DNA from: Lytechinus variegatus
Taxonomy: Eukaryota > Echinodermata > Echinoidea > Temnopleuroida > Toxopneustidae
Direction of reading: 5' to 3'
Assembly: GCF_018143015.1 (NCBI RefSeq)
Contig: NC_054751.1
Span: 31,138,347-31,202,346, forward strand
Length of the DNA: 64,000 nt
The position numbers and the translations under genes are program-made. Shown here in pieces: positions 1-10,200 of this stretch (the stretch's first letter is position 1; each line of letters begins with the position of its first letter). Under the pieces are notes generated by a model. That model did not search any database. It was not told where the DNA came from and saw nothing but the letters and a program-made list of their open reading frames with translations.

Positions 1-434
1 AAAAGCCCCCCCAAAAAAATGTTTTCACTAGAAAATGAAGATCATTTTTATTACATTTTTCAATTTTTACCACATTTTCCAGAATACCTAGGGGTGATGC
101 CTAAGGAGAATAATACACGTAGCACCCCAAAGAAAATTTAAGGGGTTCTTCAGCACCCCCTCTTCCTAGGGCCATGTTTTGAGGTTCAAAATCAATGTAG
201 AGGATTTTTCTTTTTAAGCTATAATGAACTGTAGTGTTTAGAGTATTATATTCAGTCATTAAACAAACATCCTTCCAAAGAGATTCGAGAAAGAGTTTCC
301 AAATCTGTTCTGCATTATTTCAGTATACATGCGTTAGGAAATATGAAGATATCCGAAATGGCCCATCGTCAATATTTCTCTCACATCTTCAAAGTTGAAA
401 AGGGTATTTAGAATAGTAAAAAAAATGTTCTCAC
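1..434. other. Intron 7 of paralogue A (partial)
   Basis: AT-rich sequence left of the donor at 433-434. The next exon expected from the paralogue (start RRFFINRHYGG-type) is not present, so it lies outside the window. Confidence 0.6.
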
Positions 435-1138
435 CCTGCCATTGACTGGTAGTTCTTGGTATCCGTGTAGATATCAGAATAGGGTGCATAACTCAGGTAG
501 TTGGTATGATACCAATTGGTACGACTAGTTCCTGAAGTGTCAAACACCAAACTACGCACTTCAACACCACTAGAATAGAAAGCGAACTTGATCTATGGAG
601 TTGGATAGAGAGAAAAAAAATCAGCATTAAACATTTAAAGAACAGGCGAGCTATACAAGATAGTATCATCAGAAACCTTTCCTCTCAGGCATGTCATGCT
701 AGATATCTAGAGAAATTAGAATTTTATGATCACAGAACAGATATTTCGAAATGTGTTCTATGTTGGACACATTGATCCTGTTTTGGGAATTTCTCGTGTG
801 ATTTCATGGGGTTTATAAATATCTTTGAACGCTTGTATTGGGATTGCTCAAGGATGGAAGCATTACGGAAAGTCGGTTTACGGATGTATCTACTACAGAG
901 CAAACTATCTGGACATTACCCGGAATTAAATGAAAAATCAGAAAGGAAATGTATCTGCAACATACCCTCTCAAGTGAGCTAGTATCGTAGCTATTGGCTT
1001 CAGAACTCTTGTACGAGACCGATGTTGATGTGAGAATATTAGCCGTAGTCGAGCCATCGTTGTAGGTGGATGATCCGGTGTACAGGTCATGGACGTCAAT
1101 GCTCGATCCTCTGGTTACTTTCATGACAAGCTGCCAAT
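435..1138 (-). CDS. Paralogue A exons 6-7: USOMP5-like module, N-terminal part
   Basis: Exon 6 (1138-966) starts DWQLVMKVTRG and continues with DLYTGSSTYNDG; exon 7 (592-435) carries FAFYSSGVEVRSLVF and RTNWYHTNYLSYAPYSDI. This is the pattern of the module in cnidarian uncharacterized skeletal organic matrix protein 5 and its many metazoan relatives (WQLVxK, VxDLW, LxFNGTGTxxxNWF). The C-terminal third is missing because the window ends. Role in these proteins is unknown; an extracellular location is likely. Confidence 0.8.
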
Positions 1139-4100
1139 CTGTTTTAGAGAGATAGAATAAGAAGTGATTAGAAAGTATTTACACGACTGATAGAAAACAA
1201 GATGATGATTAACGAAATTAAGGAACGAAGCTGTAGTATCAAGCCAACGATAGTTCTAAAGGACTTACAAATAATTGTTTCAGAAAAAGGAAGAACCGTT
1301 CAAAATCTTTATAGTGGGGCCCTGTTTCAATAATGCTTTAAGCTGTAAGAACTTCCCATTTGTATTTTTTTTTTCATTTTTAATGAAAAATATTTCGTGT
1401 AGATATGATTTACTAGATCACATTTATTCTGCCCTTAATTTCTACGTACGACAGTACAGTTTGGGTACACACATAAAGGTCCCCAGCGTTGTACATTGGA
1501 ATTCTTTCTAATGATATAGGTGTGGTAAATGAAAGGATCAACTCTCTGGTAAAGAGTATGATTTCATCCAAAAGAAAGTTTATGAGTAGGAAGTAAAGAC
1601 AGGTACACTTTTTTTTTAGGTAACCGGATTGCCCTGAGGCAGTATTCTGGTAAAACCTTCGAACCACTGATCGCGTGGCTGTTTAGCCACCCCTTTCATG
1701 AAAATGCCCCACATCTATTTTCGGAACTGCAGAAGGTTTGGTCCGCCACCAATTCGATTTGTTAGAGGAAGGTCGAGTAAGTATAACCCGGCGTGATTCC
1801 AGCCTGTATCCATTGAAAATTTTGACAAAATTAATGAAAGCAAATTGACGCAATAAAAATTGATTCATCTGGTATGTTGAATATACTTGATCACTCACCA
1901 TCGATGGGATCATTAGCATCAGTGCCACATTCTGAAGTACTTGAGTAGTAACATTCATTGGGATACTGTTGACCACAGTGTGTACCACCTGTTACACAAC
2001 ACGCACAATCCGTACGGGTCGAATCGAACGGACACGCACAACCAGTCTTCGTAGCAGTATACTGTATAGGAGCTATGATAAATAGGAAACCTTATAGATG
2101 AATATGACCTTAGACGAATGAGAGATTAATGATGAAAGAAAATAAGTAATCATGATGATTTTTTTTGATAACTGAAATTAGTTAAAATTTAACTAATTCA
2201 TATTCTATTTCAAGTTATGACAAAATAGAAATTTAACAGGCATATGCAGAATTATTGTTCAATATTTATCTTGCTTGTTATTCAAGTTGTTTGTTTGTTT
2301 GATCATTTGTTTTCCATAATCATATAAAAAACAGTTCATTACAATACAAATTAAATACATGCAATAATATACATTCATAAAAAAGTAAAATACATACAAA
2401 CAGTTTACAGAATGCCTTTCAATGAAAACAAGAAAGGATAAATACATGCTAAATCATTTGAAAATGAAAAAAAAGGGAAACTGAAGTAAGGCCATGTGGC
2501 CCTGTAAAATAAGTTCCCTTATATCTATATTTAATACAATAAACTTTATGTGTTACTGAAAGACATTTTTACAACAACAAAAAAATGAAATGTGTCAGAG
2601 GAACATCGACACAAAAAATATGGCAATAACAGTATGCACTATACTTGGGGTACATGTACATGTCAGTATTTGGATAAAGGGAATGTTTTCAAATATTTTT
2701 TAAATGAGTTTTGGTTATTACAAAGAGATATATAAAAGAGATATATAATTTGGTAATGAATTCCAAATGACTGGAATACTACAATAATATCATTATTATA
2801 TTTCCCAATATAATAATGATAATAATAATAATAGCTGTTTTTATAAAGTGCTTTTTGCCAGAGGATACAATGCGCTTCTATTATTACCCCGGCTTTTATG
2901 ATATGAACAATGTATTTCCAATTATCGAAATCACCATCGTAATTATATATCGTAATCAAATAAAACATCTAAACATAGTATATTGAATTCCTTGACATAC
3001 CCCTGCATACGCTGACAATACTGGTAGTACAGGAGTAATCATCCCACGTCCCAGATGAATACATCCCTCCACAGTTGGTCTCAAAGTTTCCACTCGGCTC
3101 TCCAGAATTCCAATTGGTATAAGTCATAGAGCTTCCGTCCCACCAAGACCAGGTGCCATCACTCTGGGTGTCTGTTATACCTGCCGTGCAAGAGAAATAT
3201 GAAGAGTTAGAATGTCTCTTTAAAGTTCCAGCAAATGCCATGATAAGAAGGGATAGACTACCGTTGGTCTGATACTTCCACAACAAAGTAGTCATCAAGG
3301 AAAATTATGAATAAACAATATTCGCTTGTGATTTTTGTACACCATTCTGCAACCTGTTGTTCTCAAGAACAAAAGGGAGCCAACTAAAAATATGTATTCA
3401 CATCAGTACATCATTTCTTACCGATATGTGCCTTGGAGTAGCCACTCATGACGTTCCTGACATGACTGTTCACACCACTGTCTGAAATACTGGCCAGGTT
3501 CCCGCCTTGTGTCTCACAGTAAGCCTGAGCATTCTCCCACGTCAGACTGTTAGTGTTAATGAAGTAACATGCAGTACCATATTGCTGCCAGTTCTTACGA
3601 CATTGAGATGCCCCATCTGGGTAGAAAGAGAAAAAAAGACTTAGAGGTGATGTTTTTAAAAAAGGAATCTATCGAATTTGAGTCTTCGAGGGACCTGCTG
3701 GATTAAATATGGATTTATCAAAAGATTCTAGTCAGTCGAATGGAACATAGTCTACTATGCAGACTGTGAATGGCTCGTGAGGTGGGATCTGCTACTGGTT
3801 TGCGAAGCAAACCAGCCTGAAAGGGCGAGCGAAGCGAGCCATTTCAGATTTGCAGCCTCAGTAGACCTAGTCTGCTATGCAGACTCCTTGAATCAACTGT
3901 GGTACACACTGCAGATGTGGGTCTACATTTGTAGACTAAATGAAACATGCTGAATTTGGGCTTAAACCGTTCTTGCCATTTTTCAACGAAATAATCTATC
4001 AATAAAGAGATGGCATTAATGCTAAAATTTGGTCACTAAGTTCTCATCTCTACTTTTCTTTTTATAGATTCATTTACCTATTTGTTGTATTATTTTGACA

Positions 4101-5429
4101 TCTCATGTCTTCGGGATTTAAGGATTACATTTTAGCATTTCGTGTATTTAAATTTAATTTTAGACCCATGAAAATGATTTAATAAAACTATTAAAGTACA
4201 GAAAATCAGATTGAAATAGGTGTGACTTTTTCTGAATTGTTAATGATTGCAGGCCTGGTTGATAAACTCATGAATTCGAGTCTTGTTTTATTAATTGGCA
4301 GAATTTTAACAGTATTTAATTGAGCATGTGAGGAGAGTGTAAAAAAATTATATGAAACAACTATAGTCGATTCATATTAGTCCATGCGTTGTAAATAACT
4401 GGATATTATCATCATCTTCATGACCATCATAATCATCATCATCATCCAAATAAGCTAGTGTTATGATTACAAGAGAGTCACATAACAAATAATGCATATT
4501 AAAATTATGCATATTATAGATAATGCATATGTAAAAATATACAAACCCATGAAACGTGTTAAAGTTAATTTTGCAGTAATCTTTGTCAGAATCGTTCACA
4601 ATTGCCTTAATAAAAAACTTCTTCAAACCAATCCAACATACATTTGATATGGCCCCGTTTCCTTTCGTTTACAAAGCGCTGCACACACACTACTCCATGT
4701 TTGGGCCACTAAAACAATAATTGAACACCTCAAAATAATCAGCTTAGTTCGTGCAATCCATGGTCCTCATCAAACTCTTCGCTTTTATAAAAGAAATTTT
4801 TTTTTACCTTAATATATTAATTTGATAGTGATCTATGTACTTACCAACTGCAGCAGATGTAATCAGAAGCAACAACGTCCAAACTGTTCCAATAGAAGGA
4901 AAGGAAAACAATTCTTAGTTTTTCATCACAGAGTGATATACCGCTTTTATTTCATTATTATGAAAACCCCAATAATCAATTATTGAATATAGATTATAGC
5001 ATTGTATGCTTATATTTATTTGATATTTTAAAATACTGCAAACAAATAATAATCCAATTATATTCAACATCATGTGTCGTTGCGTTTGTTGAAAAAAATC
5101 ATACAATACCAGATAAATATGGCTTAAGACGTATTAGAGGGAACAAAAATATCTTAGAAGATTATGTTAAAGTGAAGAACACAATTCTGAATTAATTATG
5201 AATGGTCTCGATCCACATTTGATTGTTTTAGTAGAACGGGTTCAAATAACAAAATACTTCTTTTACAATAGACACAATTCATACTGTTTCAATGCCTAAT
5301 TCGTTTGTCTGTACAGTACAGCTAAATCTTATGTCACTAATTTCATGCTGTGCCCCTGTATCTTACAAAACAAATGTAATCAATATGTTCTTTAATATAA
5401 AAATCAAAATAATTACCTGTAAAACTCAT
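435..5429 (-). CDS. Secreted lectin mosaic, paralogue A (5' seven exons; cut by window edge)
   Basis: Seen exons on the minus strand: 5429-5417, 4883-4845, 3616-3422, 3180-3001, 2072-1899, 1138-966, 592-435; all have GT-AG borders and consistent phases, giving 310 residues before the left edge. Order: signal peptide (start MSFTVWTLLLLITSAAV), one C-type lectin domain with typical cysteines, a Cys-rich module, and the first part of a USOMP5-like module. Exon lengths match those of the neighbour at 7002-26569 (13, 39 versus 30, 195, 180, 174, 173, 158), and introns are partly alignable, so this is a tandem duplicate. The lectin loop reads EPS where the neighbour has EPN. The next exon would lie just beyond base 1, since the homologous intron in the neighbour is about 410 bases. 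Start chosen because the 13-nt exon mirrors that of the paralogue and completes a signal peptide. Product is inferred to be secreted; ligand unknown. Confidence 0.9.
1899..2072 (-). CDS. Paralogue A exon 5: Cys-rich module
   Basis: A single phase 1-1 exon of 58 codons with eight closely spaced cysteines (pattern CACP, CACC, THCGQQYPNECYY, SECGT). The spacing is not a standard EGF repeat. It matches the paralogue exon at 23780-23953 residue for residue except for a few substitutions. Function not recognised; probably a disulphide-stabilised linker module. Confidence 0.85.
2809..2898. repeat. Short interspersed insertion in paralogue A intron 4
   Basis: An AATAATAAT tract followed by a segment with AAAGTGCTTTTTGCC and ACCCCGGC. 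The homologous intron of the other gene (near 24170-24190) lacks it: there TTTCCCAATAT is followed directly by GATATGAAC. It is therefore an insertion after the gene duplication, or a precise deletion in the other copy. Confidence 0.6.
3001..3616 (-). CDS. Paralogue A exons 3-4: C-type lectin domain
   Basis: Exon 3 (3616-3422) encodes the N-terminal half, with cysteines in QCRKNW, ACYF and the AYCETQGG segment. Exon 4 (3180-3001) encodes the long loop and C-terminal half, with WWDGSS, WNSGEPSG, NCGGM, WDDYSC and VSVC. In calcium-dependent CTLDs the EPN tripeptide contacts mannose-type sugars; here the codon for Asn is AGT (Ser) at 3092-3094. WDD stands where WND is usual. Sugar binding is therefore uncertain. 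Confidence 0.9.
3748..3890. repeat. Short inverted-repeat element upstream of paralogue A exon 3
   Basis: Segments such as GTCTACTATGCAGACT and GTCTGCTATGCAGACT flank a core with GCGAAGCAAACCAG and GCGAGCGAAGCGAGCC. This is a small foldback of the MITE type inside intron 2 of paralogue A. Confidence 0.5.
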
Positions 5430-5740
5430 TGCGATGAAAACATGGAGGAATCTGTGGTTTCACAAGTATTTCCTTCAGCTACGCAATGCGAACCATTCTC
5501 CTTTAGGATATGTCCAATATAACTCAGCGATGGGAAGGGTAAGGTAGTGGTTCGAACGATTACCCGAACAAAAGAAATATTGATTACAACCTTCTTTTGG
5601 TCCCCTCCATTTATAGTGACACTTGTATGAATGGTCATCTTTCACGACGCTTCTAAAGGAAGCGATATCCATTGTTGGGATTCTTTTGATCTGCTTGGAC
5701 GGCAGCCATTTTTTAGATGTTGAGTTGGTAGTGATGAAAC

Positions 5741-5750
5741 TCTATATAGA
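5741..5750 (-). promoter_or_regulatory. Candidate TATA box of paralogue A
   Basis: TCTATATAGA, about 315 bases upstream of the ATG at 5429. The complete paralogue has a similar TATA-like motif at a similar distance. Position only; no transcription start evidence. Confidence 0.35.
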
Positions 5751-5984
5751 CAATAGACTGAAAGTCGGCATCTGTCGATAACACGTCTTGTAAACATATT
5801 AAGAAATGTGTTACTGTGTATTGTATATTTCAGTTGATCTTTGTTTTTGTTTTAAGCTTTTTGATGTAAATTTCTCTCATTATTTCACCTCGTTAGTTTC
5901 TGATCTGTACTTCTCCTTTCATTCTATCAGTCAGTTTGTTTTCATCGTCATTACGTCGGCATATTGTATTGTCGTCGTAATCAT

Positions 5985-6309
5985 CATCATCATTGTCGTC
6001 GTTATCATCATCATCATCACCGTCATCATCATCATCACCATCATCATCATTATCATCATCATCATAATCACCGTCACCATCATCATCATCGTCATCATCA
6101 TCACCATCATCATCATCATCGTCATCATCATCACCGCCATCATCATCATCATCGTCATCATCATCACCGTCACCATCATCATCATCGTCATCATCATCAC
6201 CGCCATCATCATCATCATCGTCATCATCATCATCATCACCGCCATCATCATCGTCATCATCATCACCGTCATCATCATCATCATCGTCATCATCATCATC
6301 ATCACCGTC
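5985..6309. repeat. CAT/ATC microsatellite with higher-order pattern
   Basis: About 320 bases of ATC repeats interrupted by CACCG, CGTCAT and CGCCAT in a recurring order, suggesting a longer duplicated unit. It stays open in several frames (His-, Met- or Ile-rich) but has no coding features. Confidence 0.95.
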
Positions 6310-7001
6310 GTCATTAGCTTACTTTATTCTCTTCCGTGTCATTTTATGAATCCTGCATGTATCGCATCAAGTTTGGATTTTGTTCATGGTTCATTTATTT
6401 TTATTATAACTCTTCTTTATCTGGAAAAGTCATGATAAAGTTCTATTGAAATAGTGTTTGGCAAGTAAAAAAAAAAGCCAGAGATTTTATCATGTAGATG
6501 TTTTATTCCTCCTTACCGCTCATCTCAGAGGGCATGTGCATGTTTATAATTTCTTTCATTTAAACAAATCAATATCAATGATAAATAAAATAAGATTAAT
6601 GCATATCAATGGGAAAATCCAGATCATAATACACACTTAATATCTTCATTTACATGGTTTTGGTGGTGGTGGTATTTTTTTTTACCTGATCGCTAAATGC
6701 TAAGAAAGCATAATGCTTGTAAGCAAGCAACCAACCAGAGGACCGACGCGTCGCGACGACTTAAGGTCCTCTCGGATCGAGGGACCTGGAAATGAGGATT
6801 GATGCCTTACCAGAGTATACATTCAAATGATTCAATGTTAAACATCTTTATGAAAATAATGAAAGAAGCTTATGCGTAGATGAAAGAGAAAGTACTGTAC
6901 TGGATTATTGTTGAAATAATCTGCAACACGATTTGAATTCTCGGTTTCGTTTCTTTGCCATATTTCTTTGTTTTAAATTTAGACTTGGATTACACTTTTT
7001 A

Positions 7002-7273
7002 CTATAGCCCATCTATAGATCCGTACATATAATCACGGTCAGGTACCAAATCGTCTGGATAGTTTGTATGTGTTTCCCTGTTGAGAACGCAACTCTTCTT
7101 CGGTGCGCGAGATAATTTGTGATAGTTCACCGATACACAATGTTCATCCTTCAAGCAAACGTTGGTGCATTCAGACAAGGTGTATACTTCCAGCTCGTAG
7201 AGGGCGTGGTTCTTGAGACGGTTTCCCTTCACCAGGATGAAGTTAGCCTTCCGTCTCTCAGAACTGCGAACGG
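7002..7273 (-). CDS. Exon 26: terminal PAN/apple-like domain and stop
   Basis: Residues 1190-1279, ending GSIDGL and TAG at 7004-7002. Cysteines in LSECTNVCLKDEHCVSVNYH and SCVLNRE follow the PAN pattern. No transmembrane or GPI-type tail follows, which supports secretion. Confidence 0.85.
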
Positions 7274-10200
7274 CTAAACAAACAAAGAACAAAAATACAT
7301 AGATTACATTAAACATAATGCAAGACAATACAAATTACTTATTGATGAAAGACATTCATTATTACGATGCCATTCCTTAACATCAAATTAAAGGTCAATT
7401 TTATGGACTTCAGCTAGATCATAACAAACAACATGAGTGTGTGTGTGTGTTTGAGTTTTGTCAGACGTGTATCAATCAGAAATGATTATTTACGTCTGGG
7501 ACCGACCTTTAATGTCACAGTCCGAAAGACGTGACCAGGGCTCGAACCTCTGCATCAATTTGTAACTTCCCCACAGCTTGGATTACAGGCGCACGCCACA
7601 ACGCCCAGTTAAAATGATCGGTGATACTTCGGATAAGCCTTATATCAAGGTTTTATGAGATAGGTCAATATGCTTTCTTAGTTATGATAACATTTAAAAA
7701 AAATAACCTTAGGTAAGATTTCAACCTTGAAGACGCCCCGCCGACGTCGGAAAAGCAGCGCCTGTAGTCTCGCTCTAACCCTAAAATGGTCTCAGAGTCT
7801 CAAGAAGTTTCAATGTATGGTTGGTCAAACATTTACCAATCTTTCTTTCTTTCCTGATAAAATACTGCGTTTGAAAAATCAATATTCTTGCCTGTTTAAA
7901 ACGAACAACAGGAAATGAGTACATTTTATCTCTGATATAATTGCATCAACTCACATGCTATATCTGTCGTGCCATTGATTGGCGGATCCGTTTCAGGTCC
8001 ACCACCTTGTTCGGTATAGGCTTGCAATATGAATTCAAAATTGGTGCCTGATGCGATGCCTGTTAGATAGTACGAGAGAGTACTCAAACCACTGACATCG
8101 ATGGTGACGTTATTTGTGTGTTGCTTGTTTCTCGGCCAGTAGTGTATCTAGTTTACAAATGAATATATTCAAATGAACTTCGAGATATGGTTAAGTAGAC
8201 ACAAAGAACGAGATCACGAGGAGGTAGAAAGCAACATAGGAAAGGCGGTAAGTGAGACTAGATTATGAAACACACCGTCAATGATGTGGGTAAAATTAAA
8301 CATCCATGAGAACGAAAAAAAAATCCTATCCTCCAACGTTCGCCCATGTCATGCAAACTAATTTGGTAAAGATGTTATCCGAAAATAGTTTGCTCAATGA
8401 GTTTCTTGGGTTAGCCATCAAAACCATCTTTATTAGACAAGCTCCTTTCAAGGTATGACAATAGGTCTACATCAGCAGTAGATTACAACAGACCAGAGGA
8501 AGATGATAAGTGGTAAGGAAATTCCACTAGCACATGCAAAGTACATAAGGGCAACGTAATTCATGACACCGGACAGTATCCAAGTTTTTTTTTTATTTTG
8601 TGATATTCCTCTGCCCTAGCAATGTAAAGAATGTAACTGTGAATTTATATAGAATGACAAGACAGGGTGGCTCCTGGGTATATAGAGCACCCATCATATG
8701 AACGGATGGGTCAATCATGGGATTAATCCGTAGTCAAGTAAACGTCATTTATCCGATTGCCCTCTCAGTATTAGGTCAATCCTAAGTACTAAATTCGAGT
8801 AAAGGTACATTGATTAAATTCAAATTTCTTGCAATGTCTCATTACACGTAATTTTCAATTGAACGTAAAGTTTATTGAAACGCCCACGAGGGGGGGGGGG
8901 GGGTGAAATGAATATTTAGGCATAGAAATTATTTGACAGCCTCTCAGAGATATTACTTACGTAGTATCCATTGACGTCAGAATTCTGTTCAGCCTGAGGA
9001 AGGGCGCTCCATGACAAAAATAAAGAGGTTGGTCCTTTGATTTCCAGATTGAAAGTTGAGGGTTTCGAAGTTGGGACTAAGATGAAACAGAGATATTGGT
9101 AAGAATGATGAAAATATGGATCATAAAGAATGGTAAGAAATTAAGCTGAATTCATCCAACTTATCGTCGGCCAATCATTTAATATCATTCACGTTTTCAC
9201 GAAATGATCATTATCCATGTCAAAGGTAGGTCAAGAAATTCTTGAACAGTAATAAACTAAATGTAAAGTAGAACTTTTCCAGAAATCTCACTTTTGAAAT
9301 GGAAACAAATCAATTAGGCCTATAGACTGGTTGTGTGTTGAAAAAGGAAAACATATTGTTCTGTTCTTTATCACATCATTCTACAATGAAGTGATTTTAG
9401 GCTGTACTTATTTATGACAGTTAAGCAGTGAAGATCTTTTGCACAATGCCAACGGGATACTGAAAGCAATGATAACGTGAAACAAACAGAAACTAAGTTA
9501 ACGAGTCGGAAAAAATCCTTGGAGACTTGGGAGCCAATAACTGTGGTCAGCCGGGCAAGTAAAGTATAGGGCTACAAAGCCCAGCCGTTCTCATTTATAT
9601 TCATTCTTTTTATTTTTCGCTGTAGATTCTGGAGAGTACAATCATCAACCTACGAGTATCTTTTTCGCAGATGTAGTATAAGGATGCAGAACAAACTTCA
9701 TCGTTGTAACTCTGAGCTGTCGAGAACTCGACACAAGTTTGATCCGATGCTGCCCCATCTGGTTTGCCGCTGTCCCAATGTGAACCGTCCCATGGATACT
9801 CTGATATCGCTGTCTCCCAACGGTATACGTCTAATGATATGAACGGGAGGGGTGGGGTTGAAGATTGATAGGATGGGAGAGAGGGAGGGAGAGGGGGGAA
9901 GGGGAGGTGGCAGACATATAGAGACGGGGGAGGGGTTGTTGGAAAGGAGAGAAATAAATGGAGAGCGAGGGGGATGGAGGGCGGGAAATAGAGAGGTGGG
10001 GACGGGTCGGGAGTGAGAGAGATAAATGAAAATCAATGTGGCGAACAATATCATGAAAATGGATAGAGATCAGATAGGTAGATGATTTAATGAATATATA
10101 TATTCTTTTTATAAAAAATAAAATGATCAGTAAATAAATGATTTAAATACTATTAATCAAACAGAGAAACACATTATGGCCTAGTTACACCGGAACTAAA

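Larger units (their letters stand above)
5430..7001. other. Intergenic spacer between the two lectin-mosaic genes
   Basis: It carries the putative promoter of paralogue A on the left, a large CAT/ATC microsatellite (5985-6309) in the middle, and the 3' flank of the complete gene on the right. AATAAA-type signals on the minus strand at 6502-6507 and 6393-6398 could end the upstream transcript. No exon was recognised. Confidence 0.6.

Noticed and set aside
5426..5672. Two overlapping frames upstream of paralogue A as a separate gene
   Set aside because: No recognisable domain, and they lie in the presumed 5' UTR/promoter; kept only as a possible upstream reading frame.
5931..6435. Long frames of His, Met or Ile residues
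   Set aside because: They are translations of the CAT/ATC microsatellite in several frames and have no other coding features.
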